Origin: Caulobacter sp.
GTDB lineage: Bacteria; Pseudomonadota; Alphaproteobacteria; Caulobacterales; Caulobacteraceae
Length of the DNA: 63,956 nt
Direction: 5' to 3'
Assembly: GCA_021741355.1 (NCBI GenBank)
Contig: JAIOXZ010000021.1
Span: forward strand, 1-63,956
Made by a program: the position numbers and the translations under genes. This document shows, in pieces, positions 45,099 to 53,659 of this stretch. Position 1 is the first letter of the stretch. Each line of letters begins with the position of its first letter. Below the pieces are notes generated by a model. The model did not search any database. It saw only the letters and a program-made list of their open reading frames with translations, and was not told where the DNA came from.

Positions 45099-45809
45099 TC
45101 ATTTGACCCGCACCGGCCGCCACAGGTCCAGGCCCTGAGCCGCCAGCCACCAGGCCAGCGCCCAGGCGCCGCCCAGCGACCAGCCGGCCAGCACGTCCGA
45201 CGGCCAATGGACGCCGAGGTACACCCGGCTCAGCCCGACCAGCAGCGCGATCACCGCCGCCCCGGCCAGGGCGAACAGCTTGACCCGCCGGTCGGAGGCG
45301 AACCGGGCGACCAGCGCCCCGAGCGTCAGCCAGACCACCGCCGACAGCATGGCGTGGCCGCTGGGAAAGCTGGCGTTGATCGCCTCGACCAGATGCAGCG
45401 CCGCGTCGGGCCGGTCGCGGCCGAACAGCGCCTTCAGCCCCTGACTCAGCGCCACCCCGCCGAGGGAGGCCGCCAGCAGCAGCACCGCCTCGCGCCAGCG
45501 CCGCAGCGCCGCGAACAGCCCGGCGACGAACAGCACCGCCAGCCCCAGCACCGTCACCGAGCCCATCGCGGTCACGTCCATCGCCGCCGTGGTCAGCCAG
45601 GCCGGACCCAGCGGCACGGACGGATCAGCCCCCGACCGCAGGCTCATCAGAATCGCCAGATCGATGCGCCGGGTCTCGCCCTCGGCCACCTCGTCGGCGA
45701 TGGCGAGGAAGGCCTGGACCGTGATCGCCAACCCCAGCAGTCCGGCCAGCAAACCCACTTCGCGCCGGGCCCAGGCCAGCCATGCAGCCACTCGTCGCCC
45801 GTCAATCAT
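45099..45809 (-). CDS. PAP2-family phosphatase
   Basis: 236-aa membrane protein with about six helices. The three acid-phosphatase motifs are KALFGRDRPD (about 126-135), FPSGHAMLSA (about 150) and SRVYLGVHWPSDVLAG (about 199-214). It hydrolyses lipid phosphates such as phosphatidate or undecaprenyl pyrophosphate in the periplasm. Length is normal. It is transcribed away from cobS (70-base gap) and converges with the J-domain gene. Confidence 0.92.
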   Translation of the reverse strand: MIDGRRVAAWLAWARREVGLLAGLLGLAITVQAFLAIADEVAEGETRRIDLAILMSLRSGADPSVPLGPAWLTTAAMDVTAMGSVTVLGLAVLFVAGLFAALRRWREAVLLLAASLGGVALSQGLKALFGRDRPDAALHLVEAINASFPSGHAMLSAVVWLTLGALVARFASDRRVKLFALAGAAVIALLVGLSRVYLGVHWPSDVLAGWSLGGAWALAWWLAAQGLDLWRPVRVK

Positions 45810-45879
45810 GTCATCGGCGCCATTTTTTCCTCGAACGATTGTTTGCTGAACGCTGATAAGGCGCTAATCGATCATCATC

Positions 45880-46884
45880 ATGGCTGATCAGAACGACACC
45901 GCTTCCGACCCCCTGCTGGGCCTCGTCCCCGACAAGCAGGTTTCCATCCGCGACGTTTTCGGCGTCGACTCCGACATGCTGGTCCCGGCGTTCAGCCATC
46001 GCGACTCGCACGTGCCGGACCTCGATGAGTCCTACCGGTTCGATCCGCAGACCACGCTGGCGATCGTCGCGGGCCTGGCCTTCGACCGCCGGGTGATGAT
46101 CCAGGGCTATCACGGTACCGGCAAGTCGACGCACATCGAACAGGTCTGCGCCCGTCTGAACTGGCCGATGGTCCGCGTGAACCTCGACAGTCACGTCAGC
46201 CGCATCGATCTCGTCGGCAAGGACGCCATCGTCCTGAAGGACGGCAAGCAGATCACCGAATTCCGCGAAGGCATCCTGCCCTGGTGTCTGCAGCGCCCGA
46301 TGGCGCTGGTGTTCGACGAGTACGACGCCGGCCGTCCGGACGTGATGTTCGTGATCCAGCGCGTGCTGGAAGCCGGCGGCAAGCTGACGCTGCTGGACCA
46401 GAACCGCGTGATCCGCGCCAACCCCTATTTCCGCCTGTTCTCGACGACCAACACCATTGGTCTCGGCGACACCACGGGCCTCTATCATGGCACGCAACAG
46501 ATCAATCAGGGCCAGATGGACCGCTGGTCGATCGTCACCACGCTCAACTACCTCGACCACGACGCCGAGGCCGAGATCGTGCTGGCCAAGAACCCGTGCT
46601 ACGCCACGCCCGAAGGCCGCCGCACCCTGGCGGCCATGGTCCGCGTCGCCGACATGACCCGCAACGCCTTCATGAACGGCGACATCTCGACCGTCATGAG
46701 CCCGCGCACGGTGATCACCTGGGCCCAGAACGCCGAGATATTCGGCGGCGACCTGGCCCTGTCGTTCCGGATGACCTTCCTGAACAAGTGCGACGAACTC
46801 GAGCGCCCGACGGTGGCGGAGTTCTACCAGCGGGCGTTCGGGGAGGATTTGCCGGAGAGCGCGGCGCGGGTGAAGGTGGCGTAA
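45880..46884 (+). CDS. cobS: Cobaltochelatase subunit CobS
   Basis: 334-aa AAA+ ATPase of the aerobic CobNST cobaltochelatase that inserts Co2+ into hydrogenobyrinate diamide. Walker A is [15 protein letters not shown] (about 77-91), Walker [14 protein letters not shown] (about 142-154), with the CobS-specific start [20 protein letters not shown]. It should hexamerise with CobT; cobT normally follows cobS, but here the next gene is an unrelated secreted protein and no CobT is in the window. Confidence 0.95.
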   Translation: MADQNDTASDPLLGLVPDKQVSIRDVFGVDSDMLVPAFSHRDSHVPDLDESYRFDPQTTLAIVAGLAFDRRVMIQGYHGTGKSTHIEQVCARLNWPMVRVNLDSHVSRIDLVGKDAIVLKDGKQITEFREGILPWCLQRPMALVFDEYDAGRPDVMFVIQRVLEAGGKLTLLDQNRVIRANPYFRLFSTTNTIGLGDTTGLYHGTQQINQGQMDRWSIVTTLNYLDHDAEAEIVLAKNPCYATPEGRRTLAAMVRVADMTRNAFMNGDISTVMSPRTVITWAQNAEIFGGDLALSFRMTFLNKCDELERPTVAEFYQRAFGEDLPESAARVKVA

Positions 46885-46964
46885 GGGGGCGGTTGCTCCC
46901 GGCCCGAGGTTCACGCAACCTCCGGAGCGCCCCTGTCGAAGGCGCACTCTGAGGTGAGGTCGAT

Positions 46965-47711
46965 ATGAACGCCTTTGGCCGTGCTTTGTGCGTCGGCGCC
47001 GTCACGGGCATGGTGCTGCTTGCAGGGCAGGCGACCGCCTGCAGTCTGGTTCCCTATAAGGAGTCGAACTACCGGATCGACACCCGGCGCATGCCGGCGA
47101 TGATGCTCGCCAGCGCTGCCACCGTCGATCTGGTGGTGGCTGAATCGGTGGACAGGTCCACGCCGGCGAAGCCGTTGGAAGCCGAGGAAGACGCCCAACT
47201 CGCCGCCGCGACCTCGGATGCCGAGCGGGCCGAAATCCGGGCCGACTTCGCCGACTACCGCGACCAATGGCGCAGGTCGGGCGCCGGGAAAGTTACTTAT
47301 CGCGTCGTCGACCGGCTGAAGGGCGCCTCGCCTGATCGATTCACGCTGAACGCCTTTATGCCGCTGGAAATCAACCTGGACGTCGCCGCCGATCTGAAGC
47401 GATTTGTGGCCGAGCGCGGCGCCTTTCTAAGACCGAAAGACACTTGGGTCAGGAGCGTCCGCGACCTCGACGAGTGGGGCGGCCTGGGCTCGTGCTCATC
47501 GCCCGTGTTCGCCGTGGAGGGCATGCACTACCTGATCTTCAGAGACGCAAATGGCCGCCTTCTGAGGGACGGGGTGGCCGAGATGGTCAGGGTCGGCGGA
47601 CGTTTCGAGCCGTCGACTCGCGACGGGCCGGTCTACGAGGCCGTGCTGCCCGAGGGGGACCCTTGGCTTGAGGCCGTGCGGACCGCGGCCGGAAGACCAG
47701 GCGCTCCGTAA
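46965..47711 (+). CDS. Secreted protein of unknown function
   Basis: 248-aa exported protein. Residues about 1-26 are a signal peptide (VGAVTGMVLLAGQATA) with a cysteine right after the cleavage region (ACSLVP). The mature part is soluble and contains an acidic helical stretch (about 65-95) and a beta-rich C-terminal half with VTYRVVDRLKGASPDRFTLN and GSCSSPVFAVEGMHYLIFRD. The general arrangement recalls TIMP-like/netrin-type domains (CSLVP...L.F...), but this is a weak impression. It is separated from cobS by 80 bases and followed by a repeat-rich gap. Confidence 0.7.
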   Translation: MNAFGRALCVGAVTGMVLLAGQATACSLVPYKESNYRIDTRRMPAMMLASAATVDLVVAESVDRSTPAKPLEAEEDAQLAAATSDAERAEIRADFADYRDQWRRSGAGKVTYRVVDRLKGASPDRFTLNAFMPLEINLDVAADLKRFVAERGAFLRPKDTWVRSVRDLDEWGGLGSCSSPVFAVEGMHYLIFRDANGRLLRDGVAEMVRVGGRFEPSTRDGPVYEAVLPEGDPWLEAVRTAAGRPGAP

Positions 47712-47794
47712 GGCCGCGCCCCGCCCTTCATCTCATGCAGGCCAGCATGCCGGTCGGGACAGTTTGGTCCGCCGACGCGCGGCCTCCTCCCCAT

Positions 47795-47920
47795 CCGTCA
47801 TCGTCGGACTTGTTCCGACGACCCAAGCACGCGGTCTGGCCGGCAGGGCGACAGCGTTTCCGGGGGACCTTCTCCCGGCGCCGAGATCATGGGTCGTCGG
47901 AACAAGTCCGACGATGACGG
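47795..47920. repeat. Long inverted repeat, CTTG-loop hairpin family copy 2
   Basis: 31-nt arms at 47795-47825 and 47890-47920 are perfect complements. Each arm folds as CGTCGGA-CTTG-TTCCGACG; the stem sequence differs from copies 1 and 3 while the CTTG loop and the flanking TCAT and ACCCA blocks are conserved. Confidence 0.9.
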
Positions 47921-48008
47921 GAGTGGGGTTGCGGTGAACAGCCCACACCCCGCCCTTCATCTCACGCAGGCCAGCGTGCCGGGCGGGCCGGCGTGAGATG
48001 AGCGCCTT

Positions 48009-48160
48009 CCTCTCCCATTTGGGAGAGGGGGACCACCCGAAGGGTGGTGGAGTGGGAGGCGGGGTGGTGGCGGGGATGGCCGCGCTTCGATGATCAACCA
48101 CCGCGCATCCCCCTCCACCATGCTCCGCATGGTCCCCCTCCCCCAAGTGGGGGAGGAAGA
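48009..48160. repeat. Multi-hairpin intergenic repeat (CTCTCCC family), second copy
   Basis: Serial stems CTCTCCC/GGGAGAG, ACCACCC/GGGTGGT, GCGGGGATGGCC..., a CACCATGCTCCGCATGGT stem and CCCTCCCCC/GGGGGAGG. It shares the CTCTCCC and ACCACCC-TTCGGGTGGT blocks with 23829-23955. Confidence 0.7.
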
Positions 48161-48238
48161 GAGTAGAGAATCCGCCTTGCCCCTCGCGTCTCCCCTGCTA
48201 GAAGCCGCCCAACGTTCCCAGCGCGAAGAGTCGTCGCC

Positions 48239-49174
48239 ATGAAGCTGCTAGCCGGCAACTCCAACAGGACGCTCGCGACCGCCATCGCCGAATACCTCGA
48301 CGTCCCGCTGACCCGGGCCCAGGTGCGTCGCTTCGCCGACAACGAGGTGTTCGTCACCATCGACGAGAACGTCCGCGGCGAGGACGTGTTCGTCATCCAG
48401 TCGACCAGTTATCCGGCGAACGACAACCTGATGGAGCTGCTGATCTGCATCGATGCGCTGAAGCGTGCGTCGGGCCGGCGGATCACCGCGGTGCTGCCCT
48501 ATTTCGGTTACGCCCGGCAGGACCGGAAGACCGGCGGCCGCACGCCGATCTCGGCCAAGCTGGTGGCCAACCTCATCACCCGGGCCGGCGCCGACCGGGT
48601 CCTGACCATGGACCTGCACGCCGGCCAGATTCAGGGCTTCTTCGATATCCCGACCGACAACCTGTTGCCGGTGCCGCTGCTGGCGGAGGATATCCGCGCC
48701 CACTACGGCAAGACCGATGATCTGCTGATCGTCTCGCCCGACGTCGGCGGCGTGGTCCGCGCGCGCGCCCTGGCCAATCGTATCAACGCCGACCTGGCGA
48801 TCGTCGACAAGCGCCGCTCGGGGCCGGGCGAGAGCGAGGTGATGAACATCATCGGCGAGGTCTCCGGCCGCCGCTGCATCCTGTTCGACGACATCGTCGA
48901 TTCCGCCGGCACCCTGTGCAACGCCGCCAAGGCGCTGAGCGAGGCGGGGGCTGTGGAGGTCTCGGCCTATGTCACCCACGGGGTGCTGTCGGGCGCCGCC
49001 GCCGACCGGGTCACCGCCTCGGTGCTGAAAGAGCTGGTGGTCACCGACTCCATCGAGCTGTCGGACGTGGTGAAGGCCTGCAAGAAGATCCGCGCCGTCT
49101 CCTGCGCCCCGCTGATGGGCGAGGCCATCCGCCGGATCGCCAACGAGGAATCGGTGTCGAAGCTGTTTGATTAG
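48239..49174 (+). CDS. prs: Ribose-phosphate pyrophosphokinase
   Basis: 311-aa PRPP synthetase converting ribose-5-phosphate and ATP to PRPP. Features: [38 protein letters not shown] (ATP loop), [13 protein letters not shown] (His), [18 protein letters not shown] and the PRPP loop [18 protein letters not shown]. Length is typical. Feeds purine, pyrimidine, His and Trp synthesis. It stands alone between a repeat-rich gap and a heptamer element. Confidence 0.97.
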   Translation: MKLLAGNSNRTLATAIAEYLDVPLTRAQVRRFADNEVFVTIDENVRGEDVFVIQSTSYPANDNLMELLICIDALKRASGRRITAVLPYFGYARQDRKTGGRTPISAKLVANLITRAGADRVLTMDLHAGQIQGFFDIPTDNLLPVPLLAEDIRAHYGKTDDLLIVSPDVGGVVRARALANRINADLAIVDKRRSGPGESEVMNIIGEVSGRRCILFDDIVDSAGTLCNAAKALSEAGAVEVSAYVTHGVLSGAAADRVTASVLKELVVTDSIELSDVVKACKKIRAVSCAPLMGEAIRRIANEESVSKLFD

Positions 49175-49328
49175 GGAGTGGGGAGTAGGGAGTAGGGAGT
49201 AGTTGGACGGCGGGGCGGCTCACATCGGGACCGGGCGGTTGACCCCGGCGTCTCCCCAGCCTCGCCCTGCTACTCCCTACTCCCTACTCCCTACTCCCTA
49301 CTCCCTAACCTCTGCTCCCTACTCCCTA
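49172..49328. repeat. Inverted CTACTCC heptamer element, copy 3
   Basis: The left arm (49172-49202) is TAGGGAG, then a TGGGGAG variant and TAGGGAG units ending in TAG; it begins at the prs stop codon. The right arm (49270-49328) has five CTACTCC units, a CTAACCTCTGCTCC interruption and a last CTACTCC-CTAG. The GC-rich centre is 67 bases, longer than in copies 1 and 2 and not clearly related to them. Confidence 0.9.
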
Positions 49329-49440
49329 GCCCCTTCCCTAATTCCCCCGTAAAGTGCGCCTTAAGCTCCGGCCGTCACATTCTCGCCGTCCACGCGCGTT
49401 GTATTGACGAGGTTGGGGTGTGACGGGGAAGCTGCGTATC

Positions 49441-50505
49441 ATGAAACCTTTCCTTCCTGCGCGTTTCGCGCCGGCGCTTGCCGCCTTCGCACTGGCCGCC
49501 GTTCTGGCCGGCTGCGGACCTGAAAAGCCCGTTCCCTACATGCCGCCGCCGCCGCCGCCGGCCCCGCCGCCGATCACCCTGGCGCCCAGCCTGATCCAGG
49601 AAGCCAGCGCCTGGCGCGGCTACATGGCGCGCGCCAACGCCATCTCGCCCGACTTCAAGAACGGCGAGGAGATCCAGGTCTCGCTGCGCACCGCCGCGGC
49701 CTATGAGCCCAAGCAGTTCCTGCGTGGCGCGGTCGCCTATGCCGCGATCGTGGCGCTGCAGGACCCGGTGTTCGTCGCCGAGCTGCGCAAGGTGGCCGCC
49801 GATCCGGCCCAGCGCATCGCCATGCGCGACCAGCTGATCTCCAATCCCAACATGGCCACCATCCTGCCCGGCGCCGACAGCGCCGCCGGCCTGATCCTTC
49901 AGGCGCTCGGCAACGAGGGCGCGCGGATGGTCGTCAACGGCCGCGCGGTGAAGCAGTCGGCCTATTCGGTGCAGCACAGCGCCTGGTCCAAGATCGCCGT
50001 GCCGAACCGCGAGGCCCGGCTGATCGCCGCCAAGTCGCTGTCGGCCACGCCGATGACGGGTGAGGCCGCCGACGTCATGCTCATGCAGCAGGCCAGCACC
50101 GGCCCGACGGCCGGCACGATGCTCGGCCTGACGCCCGGCGCCACGCCGCCGCCCTGGTCCCCGCTGGTCGTGCGCGGCCTGACGCTGGCCGCCCTGGCCG
50201 CCATCGGCGAGGCCGGCGACGCCAACCTCGCCGCGATCACCACCCTGTCGGCCGAGCCGAACGCGGCCTACTGCCTGAACATGGCCAAGCTGAACCTCTA
50301 TCAGTGCCTGGCCGTGTCCAAGCCGCACTACGAAGACATCTTCTGTATGGGTCAGCACATCCTGATCGACACTGGCGCCTGCATGGTCAAGTGGACCGGT
50401 GCGACGATGCCGCCCGAGCCGATCCGGCCGGTGGTCGCTCCGACGGCCGCCCGCAAGAGCACCGCCGCCGCCGCGCCCGCGAAGAAGCCGCCCGTTCGCC
50501 GCTAA
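49441..50505 (+). CDS. Putative lipoprotein of unknown function
   Basis: 354-aa protein. The ATG at 49441 gives a lipoprotein signal with lipobox LAGC at about residues 21-24 (VLAGCGPEKPV). A Pro-rich linker (PYMPPPPPPAPPP) follows. The body (about 45-320) is helical and Ala-rich with blocks LRTAAAYEPKQFLRGAVAYA and AGLILQALGNEGARMVVNGR; the C-terminal part has four cysteines (YCLNMAKLNLYQCLAV, FCMGQHILIDTGACM). It probably is an envelope protein restricted to Caulobacterales. It is unrelated to its neighbours by sequence. Confidence 0.78.
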   Translation: MKPFLPARFAPALAAFALAAVLAGCGPEKPVPYMPPPPPPAPPPITLAPSLIQEASAWRGYMARANAISPDFKNGEEIQVSLRTAAAYEPKQFLRGAVAYAAIVALQDPVFVAELRKVAADPAQRIAMRDQLISNPNMATILPGADSAAGLILQALGNEGARMVVNGRAVKQSAYSVQHSAWSKIAVPNREARLIAAKSLSATPMTGEAADVMLMQQASTGPTAGTMLGLTPGATPPPWSPLVVRGLTLAALAAIGEAGDANLAAITTLSAEPNAAYCLNMAKLNLYQCLAVSKPHYEDIFCMGQHILIDTGACMVKWTGATMPPEPIRPVVAPTAARKSTAAAAPAKKPPVRR

Positions 50506-50510
50506 GAGTC

Positions 50511-50539
50511 TCAGCGGGCGGCGTTGCGCCGTCCGCTGA
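50511..50539 (+). terminator. Terminator-like hairpin after the lipoprotein gene
   Basis: TCAGCGGGCGGCG (50511-50523) pairs with CGCCGTCCGCTGA (50527-50539) with one G-T wobble, 5 bases after the stop codon. No T-run follows, so it may only stabilise the end or attenuate. Confidence 0.55.
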
Positions 50540-50630
50540 AAGCGTGTATCGAGCGCCACCCTGAATTCACCGACCGTCGCCGCGCGGAGTTCTTCTGCCG
50601 CGGCGACGTCGTTTTGAGAGCCGCAAGACC

Positions 50631-51239
50631 ATGGCCGAGATCGTCCTCAACGTCGAAGTCCGCGACCGCACCGGCACGGGCGGCGCTCGTGAAGCCCGCC
50701 GCGCCGGCAAGGTGCCCGGCATCCTGTACGGCGGCCCCAAGGGCCCCGTCGCGATCTCGGTGAAGGTCAACGAGTTCCGCAAGTCGCTCTACACGGGCCA
50801 GCTGCACGGTCACCTGGTGACGCTGAAGTACGGCGACGAGAGCCAGCCGGTCATCGCCAAGGACATCCAGTTCCATCCGGTGACGGATGAGCCGGTGCAC
50901 TTCGACCTACTGCGCGTCGAGGAAGGCTCCACCGTCCGCATCGCCATCCCGGTGCACTTCAAGAACCAGGACATCTGCCCTGGCCTGAAGCAGGGCGGCT
51001 CGCTGGAAATCGTGCGTCACGACGTCGAGCTGAACTGCCCGGCCAACGCCATTCCCGAAGAGCTGATGTTCGACCTGTCGAACACCCAGCTGGGCGACAC
51101 CATCCGTATCGGCGACATCACCCTGCCCAAGGGCGTCACGCCGTCGATCGCCGACCGCGACTTCGTGCTGGCGACCCTGAAGGTCTCGTCGGCCGGCATG
51201 TCCGAAGCCGCCGCCTCGGAAGCCGAACCCGAAGCCTGA
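50631..51239 (+). CDS. rplY: 50S ribosomal protein L25/general stress protein Ctc
   Basis: 202-aa long-form bL25. The N-terminal 5S-rRNA-binding part (about 1-95: LNVEVRDRTGTGGAREARRA, GKVPGILYGGPKGPVAISVK) is followed by the Ctc beta domain (about 97-190, with VRIAIPVHFKNQDICPGLKQ, GGSLEIVRHDVELNC and IRIGDITLPKGV). The Ala/Glu-rich tail is usual in Alphaproteobacteria. It is followed by a strong terminator and then pth, its frequent neighbour. Confidence 0.96.
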   Translation: MAEIVLNVEVRDRTGTGGAREARRAGKVPGILYGGPKGPVAISVKVNEFRKSLYTGQLHGHLVTLKYGDESQPVIAKDIQFHPVTDEPVHFDLLRVEEGSTVRIAIPVHFKNQDICPGLKQGGSLEIVRHDVELNCPANAIPEELMFDLSNTQLGDTIRIGDITLPKGVTPSIADRDFVLATLKVSSAGMSEAAASEAEPEA

Positions 51240-51265
51240 TCGGCCTCGCGATCCTGATCTGGAAG

Positions 51266-51292
51266 CGGGCGGGCCGATGGCTCGCCCGTTTT
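51266..51292 (+). terminator. Intrinsic terminator of rplY
   Basis: CGGGCGGGCC (51266-51275) pairs with GGCTCGCCCG (51279-51288) with one G-T wobble and a 3-base loop, followed by TTTTC. It sits 27 bases after the rplY stop and 45 before pth, so pth either escapes it or uses its own promoter. Confidence 0.85.
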
Positions 51293-51336
51293 CGTTTGAG
51301 GCCTTTCCCGCCTGAGGACGCCGCAGGGAGATCGAC

Positions 51337-51966
51337 ATGACGCTGATCCTCGCCGGTCTCGGCAATCCCGGCGGCAAGTACGAGAAGAACCGTCACAACG
51401 TCGGCTTCATGGCGATCGACGCCATCGCCCGCCGCTGGGCCACGGCCCCCTGGCGCGCCCGCTTCCAGGGCCTTGCCTGCGACGGCCAGGTCGAGACCCC
51501 GGGTGGCCCGGTCAAGCTGCTGCTGCTCAAGCCCCAGACCTATTACAACGAGACCGGCCGGTCGGTCGGCGAGGCGGTGCGCTTCTTCAAGCTCAAGCCC
51601 GCCGACGTCATCGTCTTCCACGACGAGATCGACCTCGCGCCCGGCCGCTTCCGGATGAAGACCGGCGGCGGCGCGGCGGGCAACAACGGCATCCGCTCGA
51701 TCACCGCCCAGGTCGGCGCCGACTTCCGCCGCGCCCGCATCGGCGTCGGCCATCCCGGCGACAGGGACGCGGTGATGCACTACGTGCTCGGCGACCTGCA
51801 CAAGGTCGACAAGGTCTGGCTGGACCCGATGCTCGACGCCATCACCGATGCCCTGCCCTTCGCCGCCGCCGGCGACGACGAGCGCTTCCAGGCCGAGGTC
51901 ATGCGCCTGGCGCCCGCCCCGAAAGCCGATCCCCGTAAACAGGCCCGCGACGGCGGCGAGGCCTGA
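51337..51966 (+). CDS. pth: Peptidyl-tRNA hydrolase
   Basis: 209-aa enzyme that frees tRNA from dropped peptidyl-tRNA. Catalytic and binding residues are visible: LAGLGNPGGKYEKNRHNVGF (N and H), LLLKPQTYYNETGRSVGEAV (N), DVIVFHDEIDLAPGRFRMK (D) and GGGAAGNNGIRSITAQVG. The C-terminal tail after residue 185 is the usual variable part. ychF follows after 55 bases. Confidence 0.97.
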   Translation: MTLILAGLGNPGGKYEKNRHNVGFMAIDAIARRWATAPWRARFQGLACDGQVETPGGPVKLLLLKPQTYYNETGRSVGEAVRFFKLKPADVIVFHDEIDLAPGRFRMKTGGGAAGNNGIRSITAQVGADFRRARIGVGHPGDRDAVMHYVLGDLHKVDKVWLDPMLDAITDALPFAAAGDDERFQAEVMRLAPAPKADPRKQARDGGEA

Positions 51967-52021
51967 CGACAATCCCGCGCCAATCGGCTATAGGCGCGCC
52001 ACCCTTTCGTTCGAGAGTTCC

Positions 52022-53122
52022 ATGGCCCTGAAAGTCGCGATCGTCGGCCTGCCCAACGTGGGCAAGTCGACCCTGTTCAACGCCCTGACCCAGACCGCGT
52101 CTGCCCAGGCGGCCAACTATCCGTTCTGCACGATCGAGCCGAACACCGGCGACGTGGCCGTGCCCGAGCCGCGCCTCGAGGTGCTGGCGAGCATTGTCGG
52201 TTCCAAGGAAATCATCCCCTCGCGGATCAACTTCGTCGACATCGCCGGCCTGGTGCGCGGCGCATCCAAGGGCGAGGGCCTGGGCAACCAGTTCCTGGCC
52301 AACATCCGCGACTGCGACGCCGTGGCCTTCGTCGCGCGCTGCTTCGAGGACACCGACATCACCCATGTCGAGGGGCGCATCGATCCGCTGTCGGACCTGG
52401 ACATCATCGAGACCGAGCTGATGCTCGCCGACCTCGAGAGCCTCGAGAAGCGCAAGCCGAACGTCGAGAAGAAGGCCAAGTCCGGCGGCGACAAGGAAGC
52501 CGCCAACACCCTGCGCCTGATCAACGTCGCGCTGGGGCAGCTGAACGCCGGCCGCCCGGCCCGCGCCGCCGACATCAGCAAGGACGACTACAAGGCTTGG
52601 CACATGCTGCAGCTGCTGACCGCCCTGCCGGCGCTGTACGTCTGCAACGTCGACGAGGGTTCGGCCGACAAGGGCAACGCCTTCTCCGACAGGGTCGCCG
52701 AGCGGGCGAAGGCCGACAACGCCAAGAGCGTGGTCATCTCGGCCCAGATCGAGAGCGAGATCGCCCTGCTGGACCCGGCCGAACGCGCCGAGTTCCTCGA
52801 GACCCTGGGCCTGCACGAGCCGGGTCTCAACCGCCTGATCCGCGAGGCCTACGCGCTGCTGGGCCTGCAGAGCTACTTCACCGTCGGCCCCAAGGAAGCC
52901 CGCGCCTGGACCATCGAGGTCGGCTGCACCGCGCCCCAGGCCGCCGGTGTCATCCACAACGACTTCGAAAAAGGCTTCATCCGCGCCGAGACCATCGCCT
53001 TCGACGACTTCGTCGCCTTCAAGGGCGAACAGGGGGCCAAGGACGCCGGCAAGATGCGCTCCGAAGGCAAGGAGTACATCGTCAAGGACGGCGACGTGAT
53101 GCACTTCCGGTTCAACGTCTAG
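52022..53122 (+). CDS. ychF: Redox-regulated ATPase/GTPase YchF
   Basis: 366-aa OBG-family P-loop protein of the YchF/OLA1 type. The start at 52022 gives MALKVAIVGLPNVGKSTLFN; Walker A is GLPNVGKST and the G3-like motif is DIAGLVRGASKGEGLGNQFL. A coiled coil (about 130-170), a NVDE motif replacing NKxD (VCNVDEGSA) and a TGS domain (about 285-365: SYFTVGPKEARAWTIEVGC) follow. The NVDE motif means ATP is preferred. It associates with ribosomes and stress responses. Often linked to pth, as here. Confidence 0.97.
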   Translation: MALKVAIVGLPNVGKSTLFNALTQTASAQAANYPFCTIEPNTGDVAVPEPRLEVLASIVGSKEIIPSRINFVDIAGLVRGASKGEGLGNQFLANIRDCDAVAFVARCFEDTDITHVEGRIDPLSDLDIIETELMLADLESLEKRKPNVEKKAKSGGDKEAANTLRLINVALGQLNAGRPARAADISKDDYKAWHMLQLLTALPALYVCNVDEGSADKGNAFSDRVAERAKADNAKSVVISAQIESEIALLDPAERAEFLETLGLHEPGLNRLIREAYALLGLQSYFTVGPKEARAWTIEVGCTAPQAAGVIHNDFEKGFIRAETIAFDDFVAFKGEQGAKDAGKMRSEGKEYIVKDGDVMHFRFNV

Positions 53123-53132
53123 CGTCCGCGAC

Positions 53133-53245
53133 CGTCATGGCCCGGCTTGTCCGGGCCACCCAAGCGCGTTGGCGCCACAGGGCATGACGAGATTGGTCAG
53201 GAATCACCGTGTTCCTGGATGGCCCGGACAAGCCGGGCCATGACG
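53133..53245. repeat. Long inverted repeat, CTTG-loop hairpin family copy 3
   Basis: 26-nt arms at 53133-53158 and 53220-53245 are perfect complements. Each arm folds as GGCCCGG-CTTG-TCCGGGCC. The CATGACG ends and ACCCAAGC block match copies 1 and 2. It lies between ychF and the NTF2-like gene and could terminate ychF. Confidence 0.88.
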
Positions 53246-53275
53246 AGGCGGGGGTTGGCGTATTAGGCTCTCCCC

Positions 53276-53659
53276 ATGACTGATCATGCCGACGCCATCG
53301 CCGCCGCCGAGGCCGTCCTGGACGCCTTCATGGCGGCGTTCAACGCCCGCGACCTGCCTGCCTGGGAGAAGACCTTCAACTTTCCCAGCGTGCGGTTCGC
53401 CTCGAACACCATGACCATCATCGAGCCGGGCTATCACCAGCCGGGTATGTTCGATCAGGGCGCGCTGAGCGACTGGGACCATTCGGCATGGGAGCGCCGC
53501 AAGGTGATCCATGCGGGCGCAGACAAGATTCACTTCGACACCCGATTCAGCCGCTTCCGCGCCGACGGCAGCGTCATCGGCGGGTTCGATTCGATCTATG
53601 TCGTCACCTGCGAGGACGGCCACTGGGGCGTGAAGGCCCGCTCGAGCTTCGCGCCCTGA
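53276..53659 (+). CDS. NTF2/SnoaL-like protein
   Basis: 127-aa protein predicted to adopt the cone-shaped NTF2-like fold: an N-terminal helix pair (AIAAAEAVLDAFMAAFNARD, WEKTFNFPSV) and curved beta strands ending HIDFDTRFSRF-like and GGFDSIYVVTCEDGHWGVKA. No catalytic residues of known SnoaL enzymes can be assigned. Its stop codon overlaps the sirtuin start by one base (TGATG), which points to coupled translation and a shared job. Substrate unknown. Confidence 0.8.
   Translation: MTDHADAIAAAEAVLDAFMAAFNARDLPAWEKTFNFPSVRFASNTMTIIEPGYHQPGMFDQGALSDWDHSAWERRKVIHAGADKIHFDTRFSRFRADGSVIGGFDSIYVVTCEDGHWGVKARSSFAP

Larger units (their letters stand above)
47712..48238. other. Repeat-rich intergenic region before prs
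   Basis: 527 bases without a gene. It holds a CTTG-loop inverted repeat (47795-47920), a duplicated phrase around CCCGCCCTTCATCTCA(T/C)GCAGGCCAGC (near 47719-47753 and 47950-47985) and a multi-hairpin element (48009-48160). The prs promoter is presumably in 48161-48238; no hexamers are convincing. Confidence 0.75.

Noticed and set aside
45207..45887. Plus-strand frame of 226 codons over the PAP2 gene
   Set aside because: Antisense to PAP2, whose three phosphatase motifs are intact.
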